Origin: Silicimonas sp.
GTDB taxonomy: Bacteria; Pseudomonadota; Alphaproteobacteria; Rhodobacterales; Rhodobacteraceae
Assembly (NCBI GenBank): GCA_022819605.1
Contig: JAJEGW010000059.1
Span: 1-64,000, forward strand
DNA length: 64,000 nt
Direction: 5' to 3'
Numbering within the stretch: position 1 is the stretch's first letter; every line of letters starts with the position of its first letter. Shown in pieces: positions 9,618 through 18,709 of the stretch. The notes under the pieces were generated by a model. That model saw only the letters and a list, made by a program, of their open reading frames with translations. It did no database searches and was not told the origin of the DNA. Made by a program: the position numbers and the translations under genes.

Positions 9618-10037
9618 TCAGGGATCGATCCCGCCCATTCCGCATATGAGCTTCCACTCCGCATCGCGTACCGGCTGCACCGACAGGCGGGAATTCCTGA
9701 CGAGGACCATGTCTGCAAGAAGCGGTTCCTGTTTGATGCGCTCCAGCGACACCGGAGTCTTGAGTGGCACAATCGCCTTGATGTCCACACATTCCCATCG
9801 CGCATCATCGGTGGTGCTGTCGGGATGGGCTTCGGCGATGACTTCGACGGTTCCGACAATCTCCTTGTCCGTCTGCGAGTGATAGAAGAAGCCCCGGTCC
9901 CCGACCTTCATTTGACGCATGTAGTTCCGTGCCTGGTAGTTGCGGACGCCATCCCATTCCTCTCCTGCGCCGCCGCTTGCCACCTGCTCGTCCCAGCTCC
10001 AGGTGGACGGCTCCGATTTGAAAAGCCAATATGCCAT
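9618..10037 (-). CDS. EVE domain-containing protein
   Basis: 139 residues, a single EVE domain, part of the PUA-like group that binds modified bases in RNA or DNA in other members. Diagnostic sequences are the start MAYWLFKSEPSTWSWDE, DGVRNYQARNYMRQMKVGD, and FFYHSQTDKEIVGTVEV. It begins only three bases after the gpsA stop, so translation is probably coupled. Position after tsaD-gpsA is conserved in Rhodobacterales. The ligand of the bacterial family is not established. Confidence 0.93.
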   Translation of the reverse strand: MAYWLFKSEPSTWSWDEQVASGGAGEEWDGVRNYQARNYMRQMKVGDRGFFYHSQTDKEIVGTVEVIAEAHPDSTTDDARWECVDIKAIVPLKTPVSLERIKQEPLLADMVLVRNSRLSVQPVRDAEWKLICGMGGIDP

Positions 10038-10040
10038 GGC

Positions 10041-11000
10041 CTACTCCTTTCCCACGGGTCGCGACAACAGGGCCTCGACGGCCCGGGAAATGTCAAGGCG
10101 TCCTTCTATGACGTCCGCCGTGGCCTGCATGACCGGAAGATCCAGGCCGGCGGCCGCCGCGCTCTCCGCGACGACCGGCGCGGTGGCAAGCCCTTCGACC
10201 GTTGCTTCCCGATCAATGTCAACGCCCTGTCCCAGAGCAACGCCTGCGCTGAAATTGCGAGATTTCTCGGACATGCAGGTCAGCACGAGGTCTCCCAGTC
10301 CCGAAAGCCCGTGGAGCGTTTTTTTCTTTGCTCCCTGCAAGGCAGCATAGCGCACAAGCTCACCGAACCCGCGGGCGATCACCGAGGCCCGCGCGCTGTC
10401 GCCGAACCCGGCGCCGACGGAGATTCCCGCGGCAAGCGCGACAACGTTCTTGAGGGCGCCACCCAATTCGGCACCGCGGACGTCCGTGGATCGATAGAGG
10501 CGCAGGAGCGGGCGTGTGAGCAATGCCTGCAGCTTCCTGGATTCCTTCGCGCGTTCCGTTGCAAGGACAATTGCCGTGGGCAGCCCATTTGCAATGTCGA
10601 CAGCAAAGCTCGGGCCAGTCATCATTGCGGCCGTGTGCGAAGGGCGAGCCGCCTGGATCGTCGCAACCGGCCCCAAACCGGTGCTTCGATCAATCCCCTT
10701 GCAACAGGCAATGAGCGCGCCGCTGTTTCCAAAGTCATGATCCCGCAAAAAGGATGCAAGATTCTGGGCGGGCACGGCAACAAGGCAGATTGCGGCACCG
10801 AAAGCGGCCTCGTCGGCAGTGACCTGCAGGCTGTCGGGCAGATGATGGCCCGGAAGACGAGCGCCTGTTCGCCTCGATTCCTGCATGCGTGCCGCATCGC
10901 AGGCATCACGGGACCAGAGCGTGACCCTTGTCCCGTCTCGAGAAAGGGCGATTGCAAGCGCGGTTCCAAACGCGCCTGTTCCCAAGACGGACAGGTTCAT
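10041..11000 (-). CDS. gpsA: Glycerol-3-phosphate dehydrogenase [NAD(P)+]
   Basis: 319-residue cytoplasmic enzyme that reduces dihydroxyacetone phosphate to sn-glycerol-3-phosphate, the first committed metabolite for phospholipids. The Rossmann loop is at the N-terminus ([19 protein letters not shown]); other landmarks are the catalytic Lys in [39 protein letters not shown], and [20 protein letters not shown]. The ATG overlaps the tsaD stop codon (ATGA, 10997-11000), so the two are translationally coupled and the longer upstream frame is not the start. Confidence 0.96.
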   Translation of the reverse strand: MNLSVLGTGAFGTALAIALSRDGTRVTLWSRDACDAARMQESRRTGARLPGHHLPDSLQVTADEAAFGAAICLVAVPAQNLASFLRDHDFGNSGALIACCKGIDRSTGLGPVATIQAARPSHTAAMMTGPSFAVDIANGLPTAIVLATERAKESRKLQALLTRPLLRLYRSTDVRGAELGGALKNVVALAAGISVGAGFGDSARASVIARGFGELVRYAALQGAKKKTLHGLSGLGDLVLTCMSEKSRNFSAGVALGQGVDIDREATVEGLATAPVVAESAAAAGLDLPVMQATADVIEGRLDISRAVEALLSRPVGKE

Positions 11001-12076
11001 GCCTTCGCGCCCTTCGTGCCCGATCCCAGAAGGGCTGGCTGACTCGTGTCCAGCGGCCAGCGCGGGCGTGCGACGAGGGGAACGAGTCCGGTGTTCGCGA
11101 TCCGGTCTAGCTCGATTCCAGCCCAGGCAATCATGGCAGCATTGTCCGTGCATAGCGCGGAGGGAGGCGCAACAAATCCGAGGCCGTATCGTGTTGCGAC
11201 GGCATCGAGCCCGCCACGAATCTCGGCGTTGGCCGCGACGCCGCCCGCGACGGCGATGACAGGCGTGCGCGGGTTCAGCGAGAGGTAGGATTCAGTTGCA
11301 CGCGCCGCCTTCACGGCCAGAATCTCGGTCACCGCAGCCTGGAAGCTGGCACAGAGATCTGCGCGATCCTGCGCGGACAGCCCGCCTGATCCAGAGACCA
11401 GGGCATTGCGCTCGCGGACCAGTGCGGTCTTCAGCCCCGAAAAGCTCATGTTGCAATCTGGGCGGTCGAGCAACGGTCTCGGAAAGCGGAATCGCTCCGG
11501 GTCTCCGCTTGTGGCCTCACCCTCGACGGCCGGGCCGCCGGATCCGGGAAGGCCAAGGGCGCGGGCCGTCTTGTCAAAGGCCTCGCCGGGCGAGTCGTCC
11601 AGGGTGCCGCCGAGGCGTTGAAAGCTGTCTGGGCCGGAGACAATCAGCAGCTGGCAGTGCCCGCCGGAGACCAGAAGCAGAAGGTAGGGAAACGCAACAT
11701 TGTCCGTCAGCCGAGGCGTCAACGCGTGGCCGGCGAGATGGTTGACTCCGAGAAGCGGCCTGCCGAGCCCCGTGGCAATTCCCTTTGCACACATCACACC
11801 TGAAAGCACGCCGCCTATCAGGCCCGGACCTGCCGTGACGGCGACCGTGTCGATGTCTGAGGTGCCGATGCACGCTTTGTTCAGTGCGGCCTCGACTGCG
11901 ATGTCGAGCTTCTCGGCATGCGCGCGCGCGGCGATTTCGGGCACGATTCCGCCAAAGGCCGCGTGCAGGGAGGCCTGATCCGCAACGATTGAAGACAGGA
12001 TCCTTCTGTCGTCCGACACGACGGCAGCCGCGGTGTCGTCACAGCTGGATTCGATTCCGAGGAAGAGACGTGCCAT
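10997..12076 (-). CDS. tsaD: tRNA N6-adenosine threonylcarbamoyltransferase
   Basis: 359-residue catalytic subunit (TsaD/Gcp/YgjD) that transfers the threonylcarbamoyl group to A37 of ANN-decoding tRNAs, working with TsaB and TsaE. Seen: [14 protein letters not shown] at the N-terminus, the HAEK motif in [10 protein letters not shown], the metal-binding HLAGH in [41 protein letters not shown], and [15 protein letters not shown] with the C-terminal metal Asp. It is divergent from hemD, with 71 bases between the starts, a common alphaproteobacterial arrangement. Confidence 0.97.
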   Translation of the reverse strand: MARLFLGIESSCDDTAAAVVSDDRRILSSIVADQASLHAAFGGIVPEIAARAHAEKLDIAVEAALNKACIGTSDIDTVAVTAGPGLIGGVLSGVMCAKGIATGLGRPLLGVNHLAGHALTPRLTDNVAFPYLLLLVSGGHCQLLIVSGPDSFQRLGGTLDDSPGEAFDKTARALGLPGSGGPAVEGEATSGDPERFRFPRPLLDRPDCNMSFSGLKTALVRERNALVSGSGGLSAQDRADLCASFQAAVTEILAVKAARATESYLSLNPRTPVIAVAGGVAANAEIRGGLDAVATRYGLGFVAPPSALCTDNAAMIAWAGIELDRIANTGLVPLVARPRWPLDTSQPALLGSGTKGAKA

Positions 12077-12147
12077 GGCTGTTCGGCTTGCGCGGCTTCC
12101 CGACCGCAGGTATCACCGGGCAGTGCCTCACACAAGAAGGCGTCGAC

Positions 12148-12828
12148 ATGGACGGTCCCGGGCCCACACTTCTTCTCACTAGGCCTGAGGCGCAATCAAA
12201 GAGCTTTCTTGCCGATTGCGAACGGCGGCTGGGGCAGCGCATTCCGGCCGTGATCTCACCTGTCATGGACATCATTCCCGTTGGCGAACCGCCGAATCTG
12301 AATGATTTTGCCACGATCGTCGTGACGTCGGGAAACGCCGTTCGCCAGCTCGCGGGCAATCTTGAAGGCCGCCGAGTCCTGACGGTGGGCGAAGCCACAG
12401 CGGCGCTTGCACGCGGGCAGGGCGCGCGGGCGGAGGCGCTTGGAGAGACGGCCGAGGCCTTTCTTGAACGCGTCGAGGAAGTGACCTTTCCCGCCATTGC
12501 CTGTCGGGGACAGCATGCCCGATGCAATCTTGCTGACCGTCTGTCCGCACAAGGCGGCCCGACAGTCGACGCGGTGCTCTATGATCAAGTCCCGCGTCCT
12601 CTTTCGCGGGCAGCACACGCGCTTCTTGCCGGCAGTTCGCCGGTTGTCGTTCCCGTGTTTTCGGCAAGGAGCGCAGAGCTTCTTTCGCGTGTTGCAACCG
12701 CAGCGCCAATTGTCGTCCTTGCCATAAGCGAGGCTGCCCGAACGGCCTGGAATGGAGACGCAGAATTCAGGGTGGCCGAACGACCGACCGCTGAATCAAT
12801 GTGCGACCTGGTTGTCGGCGCGCTGTGA
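12148..12828 (+). CDS. hemD: Uroporphyrinogen-III synthase
   Basis: 226-residue HemD-fold protein that cyclises hydroxymethylbilane to uroporphyrinogen III in haem and cobalamin synthesis. HemD sequences vary greatly; support comes from the start LLLTRPEAQSKSFL, ATIVVTSGNAVRQLA, VLTVGEATAALARGQGARA, and SPVVVPVFSARSAELL, together with its place opposite tsaD and upstream of mitofilin-like and hemY genes. ATG 12148 has AAGAAGG at spacing seven. The gene probably leads the operon hemD-mitofilin-hemY. Confidence 0.88.
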   Translation: MDGPGPTLLLTRPEAQSKSFLADCERRLGQRIPAVISPVMDIIPVGEPPNLNDFATIVVTSGNAVRQLAGNLEGRRVLTVGEATAALARGQGARAEALGETAEAFLERVEEVTFPAIACRGQHARCNLADRLSAQGGPTVDAVLYDQVPRPLSRAAHALLAGSSPVVVPVFSARSAELLSRVATAAPIVVLAISEAARTAWNGDAEFRVAERPTAESMCDLVVGAL

Positions 12829-12908
12829 GTCCTTCTTGTTGCAGGGCGCGCGTGGCATTAGATTCAGACGCACAACGACGCACGCAATTGGCACGGAAAG
12901 GTGACTGA

Positions 12909-14096
12909 GTGGCCGACCCTGAAGAATCCGCAAAGACTTCCGAGAACCCGGAGTCTTCCGACGAACCAGAGTCGGTCACTGCACCGAAAGAACCGTCGGA
13001 TGCGACCGCATCAGCCAGTGGCGGAGCGGATGGCGCAGATTCGGACGAGCCGCAGGCAAAGGAACTTTCGACGTCCAGTCGAGCGCCGGGGAACTCTTTT
13101 GGCGCGTCCCGTCAGCGACTTGCTCTTTTCTCGGGAATTGTCGGCGGTTTGGCGGGAGGCGCCCTCGGCATTCTTGCCGCAATCTCGTTGCCGTATCTGA
13201 CGGGTCAGCCGAACAAGGCAGAGCAGGCGCTTTCTGGAGTTGAGCTTGCCGCGGCGGACATGGCCAGGCTGCAAGAGCAGTTGGCCGAACTCCGGGAAAT
13301 GATACCGCCCGAGGCGGACCTTTCGGTGCTGGAGGGCGACATCGCTGCGCTTGAAGGCAAGGTGAGTGAACTGGATCCGAAAATCACGGAGATGCAGACG
13401 ACGACATCGGACGAACTTTCGGATCTGGATGCAAGGCTTGCCGCCCTGTTCCGGCGCGTGGAGGCGCTGGAGATCTCGAGCGGCGACGCGTCTCTGTCCC
13501 AGGCCGCCGAAACCGAAGAGCAGCTCGACCGATTCAAGAAGCAGCTGGATCAATTCGTTGCCGACGCGGAAGCCAGGATTGCCGATCTTGAGACGAGGGC
13601 GATTGAGGCAGGGGCTGCATCTCCGGCAGGGAATCGATTTGCGGTCGCCAGGCTGCGCGCGGTGGTCGAAACCGGTGCCCCGTACTTCGACGTCATTTCC
13701 ACGATGGAGGACGTCCCCGCCGAACTGGCCGACCATGCACGAACCGGAATACCGACGCTCCTCATGCTGCAGCAGGAATTCCCCGGTGCCGCGAGGGCTT
13801 CGCTGGCAGCATCCCGCAGCTATTCGGGCGACGGAACGATCAGGGACAGGATCGTCACTTTTCTGCGACAGGCAACCAACGCACGGTCGTTGACGCCACG
13901 GGAGGGCGACAGTGCCGATGCAATCCTGTCTCGCGCCGAGGCAAGCGTCGCCGAAGGCGACCTGCTTGCCGCACTTGCGGAGCTTGCGACACTGCCGCAC
14001 GCAGCACGGCCCGCAATGGCGGACTGGATCGCCAAGGCGGAGTTTCGGCTGGCGGTTCTGGGCGCAATTGACGTGCTTGCCGGCGGGATGAATTGA
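12909..14096 (+). CDS. Mitofilin-like inner-membrane protein (COG4223)
   Basis: 395 residues starting at GTG 12909, preceded by GGAAAGG. Layout: acidic, disordered Ser/Glu-rich N-terminus (1-65); one membrane helix (about 71-96); a long coiled coil (about 105-235) with Leu/Ala heptads; and a C-terminal helical domain rich in ARLRAVVETGAPYF-type sequence, typical of alphaproteobacterial mitofilin homologues. Bacterial relatives are linked to intracytoplasmic membrane architecture and to haem genes. It sits between hemD and hemY, and hemY begins seven bases after its stop. Confidence 0.85.
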   Translation: MADPEESAKTSENPESSDEPESVTAPKEPSDATASASGGADGADSDEPQAKELSTSSRAPGNSFGASRQRLALFSGIVGGLAGGALGILAAISLPYLTGQPNKAEQALSGVELAAADMARLQEQLAELREMIPPEADLSVLEGDIAALEGKVSELDPKITEMQTTTSDELSDLDARLAALFRRVEALEISSGDASLSQAAETEEQLDRFKKQLDQFVADAEARIADLETRAIEAGAASPAGNRFAVARLRAVVETGAPYFDVISTMEDVPAELADHARTGIPTLLMLQQEFPGAARASLAASRSYSGDGTIRDRIVTFLRQATNARSLTPREGDSADAILSRAEASVAEGDLLAALAELATLPHAARPAMADWIAKAEFRLAVLGAIDVLAGGMN

Positions 14097-14103
14097 GGCG
14101 CCC

Positions 14104-15669
14104 ATGCTCTGGCCGCTTCTGAAAATCATTCTCTTCGTCGTGCTGATCGCGGCCGCCGCGTGGGGTGCGGAACTGCTGCTTGAAATAGACGGCGAAATTC
14201 AGCTGTCGGTTGCGGGCACGGAGTATTTCTTGGGCCCGCTTGAGGCGGTCATTTTGTTGATGGCTTTCCTGCTTGCGGCCTGGGTCTGGTTCAAAGTCAT
14301 GGGGCTGGTCGTTGCATTTTTTCGCTTTGTCGCGGGCGACAGGACTTCGATTGACCGCTTCTTCGACCGTCGGCGCGAACGAAAGGGCTTTGATGCCCTT
14401 GCCGATGGGATGATCGCGCTCGCATCGGGTGAGTCCGGGATGGCGCTTTCAAAGGCATCGCGAGCCGAGAAGCTGCTGTGGCGCAGGGAACTCACATCTC
14501 TCCTGACCGCACAAGCTGCCGAGCAGGCCGGCGATGCGGTTCAGGCCGAGGCCGCCTACAAGCGCCTTCTTGAGGACGATCGAACACGATTCGTCGGAAT
14601 CAGAGGGCTGATGAAGCAGCAACTGGCGACAGGCAATACCGACATTGCGCTGAAGCTCGCGGAAAAGGCGTTTGCGTTGAGGCCTGCGCATGTCGAAACC
14701 CAAGACGTTCTTCTCAGGCTCCAGGCGGGTGCGCATGACTGGACCGGGGCTCGAAAGACGCTCGGCACCAAGCTCAGGCAAGGCGCGCTTCCGCGCGATG
14801 TTCATCGGCGTCGCGACGCCGTGCTTGCACTTGGCGAGGCTCAAGACATCCTGCGTGACGACAGATCCGTTGAGGCGCGCGAAAAGGCGATCGAAGCAAA
14901 CCGGCTTTCTCCGGATCTTGTCCCGGCGGCAGTCATGGCCGCCGATGGATACATGGCCCGCAACAAGCCGAAGAACGCGTTGCGCATTCTGAAGAAGGCT
15001 TGGGGCGCGCAACCGCATCCGGACCTTGCTGCCGCCTTCGCGCGCCTCGATCCCGAGGAATCGCCGGAGACCCGCGTCAAACGGTTTGCAGCGTTGACGA
15101 GCGTGCAGCCGGATCATCCCGAAACCCGAATGCTTGAAGCGGAACTACAGATTGCAGCGGAGAACTTTCCGGCCGCCCGTGACGCGATCGGGGACTTGGC
15201 CGAGACCGATCCCACCGCACGGGTCCTGACGATCATGGCAGCAATCGAGCGCGGATTCGGGGCCGACGACGCCGTTGTGAAGGGTTGGTTGGCGCGCGCA
15301 CTTGCAGCACCGCGAGATCCGCAATGGGTGTGCGAGAATTGCCACTGCGTGCATGCCCGCTGGGTGCCCGTCTGCGAGCGGTGCGAGAGTTTCGACACCC
15401 TGACCTGGACCAGGCCAAGCGACGGTGCCGCACCGCTTTCCACGGGAGCCGAGATGCTTCCGCTCATCGTCGGAGCAGCCGACGCGCCGGACGATTCCGA
15501 GGCCATGCAAGATGACGATTCTGACGTCGACCAAAGTGAACCGACGCACGAAGAAGAGATACGGGCGCCAAATCCGACTGCCAATGAGGCGGCAAAGACG
15601 GTGAAACCGCCTGCGGATTATGTCGTCGAAGGCGCTGGACAGAAGGATTCCACCGACGGCGTGCGGTGA
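14104..15669 (+). CDS. hemY: HemY-like TPR membrane protein
   Basis: 521 residues. Two N-terminal membrane helices (about 5-22 and 45-66) form the HemY N-terminal domain, followed by tetratricopeptide-type helical repeats (about 110-400). Near the C-terminus there is a four-cysteine zinc-ribbon-like motif, WVCENCHCVHARWVPVCERC, then an acidic tail. The cysteine motif is common in alphaproteobacterial HemY and recalls the rubredoxin-like module of LapB/YciM. The role of HemY proteins in haem synthesis is unproven despite the name; this family is not protoporphyrinogen oxidase. It is the last gene of the hem operon. Confidence 0.88.
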   Translation: MLWPLLKIILFVVLIAAAAWGAELLLEIDGEIQLSVAGTEYFLGPLEAVILLMAFLLAAWVWFKVMGLVVAFFRFVAGDRTSIDRFFDRRRERKGFDALADGMIALASGESGMALSKASRAEKLLWRRELTSLLTAQAAEQAGDAVQAEAAYKRLLEDDRTRFVGIRGLMKQQLATGNTDIALKLAEKAFALRPAHVETQDVLLRLQAGAHDWTGARKTLGTKLRQGALPRDVHRRRDAVLALGEAQDILRDDRSVEAREKAIEANRLSPDLVPAAVMAADGYMARNKPKNALRILKKAWGAQPHPDLAAAFARLDPEESPETRVKRFAALTSVQPDHPETRMLEAELQIAAENFPAARDAIGDLAETDPTARVLTIMAAIERGFGADDAVVKGWLARALAAPRDPQWVCENCHCVHARWVPVCERCESFDTLTWTRPSDGAAPLSTGAEMLPLIVGAADAPDDSEAMQDDDSDVDQSEPTHEEEIRAPNPTANEAAKTVKPPADYVVEGAGQKDSTDGVR

Positions 15670-15705
15670 TGCAAAAGAGGTGCGCGGAAACTGGCGGCGG
15701 AAACC

Positions 15706-15781
15706 TGGTGCCGCATGAGGGATTCGAACCCCCGACCCATCGCTTACGAAGCGATTGCTCTACCAGCTGAGCTAATGCGGC
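15706..15781 (-). tRNA. tRNA-Thr (anticodon CGT)
   Basis: The minus strand folds as a complete cloverleaf: acceptor GCCGCAT paired with ATGCGGC, D-arm with AGCTCAGCTGGTAGAGC, anticodon stem ATCGC/GCGAT with loop TTCGTAA giving anticodon CGT, variable loop, T-arm GGGTTCGAATCCC type, discriminator A. A CCA end is encoded at 15706-15708. CGT decodes ACG (Thr). The gene starts 54 bases after the reconstructed stop of the damaged coiled-coil gene and on the same strand. Confidence 0.95.
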
Positions 15782-16179
15782 AATGCAAGTCCGCGTTTAG
15801 ACTGCCGCCCTGCCGAGCGCAAGCGGTCGGCGCGATCATCGTTCGGTCAGCTTGAGTTCGATGCGTCGGTTCTGCGCCCGCGCGCCGCCTCTGCTCCGCG
15901 GCGACCTGCGCCAGGGCCCGGTTGAGCCGGCTCCCCAGCTCCTGGATCCGCACCCCGGCCGCCCTGTCCCGCGCCTCGGCGCTGTCCAGCAGCGCCGAGA
16001 GCTCGGCAAGCTGGTCGCGAAGCGCGGCCACCTGCGCGTTCAGCAGCGCGACCTCGCGCTGCGCCTTCGCAGAGATCTCCCGCTCTTCCGCGAGCCTCCG
16101 GTTCGCGGTCTCGAGAAGCAGCCGCTCGCGGTCCCGCGCGCTGAGCGCGCTCGCGCTCGCGTCCTCGGCGGCCAGCCTC

Positions 16180-16430
16180 GCCGCAAGGGCGGCGGCCAGC
16201 TTCTCGCGAAGCCCTTCCGCATCCGCCTCGGCGTCCCGGAGCCGGTCCCCAGCCGCCATTCTGGCCGCAAGGGCGACAGCCAGCTCCGCGCGAAGTCCCT
16301 CCGCATCCGCCTCCACATCCCGGAGCCGGTCCCCGACCGCCGCTCCGGCCGCAAGGGCGGCCGCCAGTTCCTCGCGGAGCCTCTCTGCATCGGCCTCCGC
16401 ATCCGCCTCCGCGAGCCGCGCGGCCTCCTT
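16180..16430 (-). repeat. Tandem 84-bp coding repeat (about 3 copies)
   Basis: Within the coiled coil a 28-residue unit of the form DRLRDxEADAEGLRxxLAxAL recurs about three times. The DNA block GGAGCCGGTCCCC recurs at 16238 and 16322, exactly 84 bases apart. Copies differ at a few positions, so this is a genuine expansion and not a perfect sequencing duplicate. Confidence 0.75.
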
Positions 16431-16620
16431 CGCGTCAAGTTCCGCACGCGCTCTTTCGGCCTGCGCCAGCAGCTCCCTGATGACCGCGGCATCGGCCTCG
16501 GCGACGCTCCGGGCCTTGCCCAGGTCGGACTGGACAAGGGCCAGCGCAGCCGCTGTCTCGGCCTCGGCGGCTTGCGACCGCTCGAGCGCCGCCAGCGATT
16601 CCGCCAGGGATGCGTCGCGC

Positions 16621-16830
16621 GCCTCGACGTCGGCCAGGGCGCGGGCCAGCAATGCGGCGGTCTCGGCCTCGGTGACTTCCGACTGCTCAAGCGCTGCGTA
16701 GGCTTCCAGCAGGGACACGTCGCGCGCCTCGACATCGGCCAGGGCACGGGCCAGCAGTGCGGCGGTCTCGGCATCCTGGATCCGCAGGTCCTGAACGCGA
16801 AGCGCCTCGGCGTCTTGGAGCGCGACCTCC
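16621..16830 (-). repeat. 105-bp direct coding repeat (2 copies)
   Basis: A 35-residue unit containing ETAALLARALADVEARD is present twice, with the matching DNA block starting at 16621 and 16726, 105 bases apart. A third, more diverged copy may precede them in the protein. The unit extends the coiled coil of the damaged envelope gene. Confidence 0.75.
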
Positions 16831-17393
16831 CGCTGGGTCTGGAACCGGTCAACGAGATCGGTGCCAACCTCGAGCACGACAGTGCCGGGACTGCGGAATT
16901 CCGAAAACGGGCGTCCGCCCGGCATCTGCAGGTCGAGCACGTTGATTTCGACACTCCAGCCACCGTTCCCGTAGACCGCAACGGCGTTGCCGAACGCCGG
17001 CACGACCTCGCCTCTCTCCAGGAGCTTGCCGACCAGAATGTATCCGTCGCCTCGGCCGATCTCGTGATAGAACGCGACGGGAAGGGTCACGGATGCCGCG
17101 AATTCGCTGTAGTAGCTTGCACCGGGCCCGTCGCGCCGGAGCTCCTCGGCGGTGAAGGTAAGTTCGACGACCCTGAACCCGTCCCCGAGCTCGGACTCGA
17201 CCAGGGCCCGGATGTCCGGGGCTTCATCGGGATTGGCCGCGGCCTGGAAGGTCGTCAGGAGAACGGCGAAGAGCGGGGCCGACAGGTATCTCATGGGGTC
17301 TGCGCTATGTCTGGGGGAACGGGACCAAGGTATATTTGGCCAGGAAACCGAGTTCAAGCTGGCACATGGCTTAGGCTCTTCCCGCGAAGCCGG

Positions 17394-18461
17394 TCAATGC
17401 CCGGGGCAATGCGCGAAGAAGTCGAGCATCCCGGCAAGTACGTCTTCGATTGCAGGGTCGTCGATGTCCTTGTGAAGCACCAGCCGGATCGCGCCGGCCG
17501 AGCCGCCGCCCACCACGACACCGCACCCGGCCATGTGCGCACGGAACGCGTCGTTCAGCCCGTCACGTGGCGTGAGGAAGACCATGTTGGTCGATTGCTC
17601 GACCGTACCCGCACCGGCCTCTTCCAGCATGGCGGCCACGCGCGCCGCCCTGAGATGATCCTCGGCAAGCCGCTCCACATTGTGCTCAAGGGCGTAGAGG
17701 CCGGCTGCCGCGAGCACGCCCGACTGACGCATGCCGCCTCCAAGCATCTTTCGATACCTGCGTGCGCGCTCGATGAGGTCCGACGGCCCGGTCAGCACAG
17801 AGCCCGCTGGCGTTCCAAGGCCCTTTGAAAGGCAGAGCGAGACGGTGTCGACAAGATCGGACAAATCCTGCTCAGCGCAGCCGAGGGCCGTGACCGCGTT
17901 GAAGAAGCGCGCGCCGTCCAGATGGACCGAAAGTCCGGCGGAACGGGCTGCGTTGGCGGATTCCGCGATGCGATCCAATGGCACCGCCATCCCGTTGTGC
18001 GTGTTCTCGAGCCCGACCAGACGGCTTACAGGCATGTGGCTGTCGTCCGGCTTCACTTCTGCGGAGATTCGGTCAGGCGACAGGCTGCCGTCGGCCTCAA
18101 CCGGTATCGTGCAGATGGCGATGCCGCCCAGAACCGAACTGCCGACCGCCTCGTAGGCCGCAACGTGATATCCACGCCCGACGATCACTTCCTCCCCGCG
18201 CCCGCAATGGGCAAGCAGCGCCGTCAGGTTGCCCATCGTTCCGCTGGAGACGAGCAAGGCCGCGTCTTTCCCCAGCCGTTCAGCGAGCATGTCCTCAAGG
18301 CAATTGACGCTGGGGTCTTCGCCGTAGACGTCGTCACCGAGCTCGGCTTCGTACATCGCGCGGCGCATGCCCTCGTCAGGCTTGGTGACAGTGTCGCTTC
18401 GCAGGTCCACGCGCGGCGCATTCGAACCCGTCACCAGGGGAGTGCTCGTGTGATCGCTCAT
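17394..18461 (-). CDS. Low-specificity L-threonine aldolase
   Basis: 355-residue PLP enzyme (fold type I) that cleaves threonine or allo-threonine to glycine and acetaldehyde. Seen: VDLRSDTVTKPDEGMRRAM at the N-terminus, GDDVYGEDPSVN, the cofactor-stacking region around VSSGTMGNL, LENTHN, HLDGARFFNA, and the PLP-binding Lys213 in SLCLSKGLGTPAGSVL. MSDHTSTPL at 18461 is the preferred start; a longer frame to 18611 has no family similarity. It is separated from the sulfatase by about 250 bases, so membership of the sulfatase operon is uncertain. Confidence 0.94.
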   Translation of the reverse strand: MSDHTSTPLVTGSNAPRVDLRSDTVTKPDEGMRRAMYEAELGDDVYGEDPSVNCLEDMLAERLGKDAALLVSSGTMGNLTALLAHCGRGEEVIVGRGYHVAAYEAVGSSVLGGIAICTIPVEADGSLSPDRISAEVKPDDSHMPVSRLVGLENTHNGMAVPLDRIAESANAARSAGLSVHLDGARFFNAVTALGCAEQDLSDLVDTVSLCLSKGLGTPAGSVLTGPSDLIERARRYRKMLGGGMRQSGVLAAAGLYALEHNVERLAEDHLRAARVAAMLEEAGAGTVEQSTNMVFLTPRDGLNDAFRAHMAGCGVVVGGGSAGAIRLVLHKDIDDPAIEDVLAGMLDFFAHCPGH

Positions 18462-18709
18462 GAATCTTCCGGAGCCTGGTGTCGAGGACGCACGCCGCGA
18501 CCGGTCTTGGACGAATGGTTGGGGTTGGGTTGAATGACGGTCTCCTTTCCTGTGCTGGTCAGCATGGATCCTCGGGCTTCCGCCCAGTCCCGTCAGGGAG
18601 CGCGCCGACAAACCCTAGGGGCGGATGCTCCAATTCTGGTTCCTTCAGGTCAATCCCCCTGCGTCAGGTTTGGAACGCCATGAACCGGAAGTCCATTGCC
18701 AAGACGCGA

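Larger units (their letters stand above)
15836..17294 (-). pseudogene. Coiled-coil envelope protein that lost its OmpA domain
   Basis: Starts at ATG 17294 (MRYLSAPLFAVLL) with a signal peptide, a globular region of about 130 residues, then a very long Ala/Glu/Arg-rich coiled coil with internal repeats. Rhodobacterales homologues continue after AALRDQLAEL and LNRALAQVAAEQRRRA into a peptidoglycan-binding OmpA/MotB domain of roughly 130 residues. Here that domain is absent. Instead, right after AEQRRR, the DNA encodes in another frame AQNRRIELKLTER and a TGA (15836-15838), which is the standard end of an OmpA/MotB domain. The frame actually joined runs on without homology into the tRNA-Thr gene and stops at 15744. 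The simplest reading is an internal, out-of-frame deletion of about 400 bases. An assembly collapse of repetitive GC-rich sequence is the alternative. Confidence 0.75.

Noticed and set aside
15744-15835. C-terminal extension of the coiled-coil protein down to the stop at 15744
   Set aside because: This part overlaps the tRNA-Thr gene and has no similarity to the family; it is out-of-frame read-through after the deletion.
15852-17828. A 658-codon open frame on the plus strand opposite the coiled-coil and threonine-aldolase genes
   Set aside because: It is antisense to two better-supported genes, has no family motif and an Arg/Leu/Gly-rich composition expected for the complement of GC-rich coding DNA.
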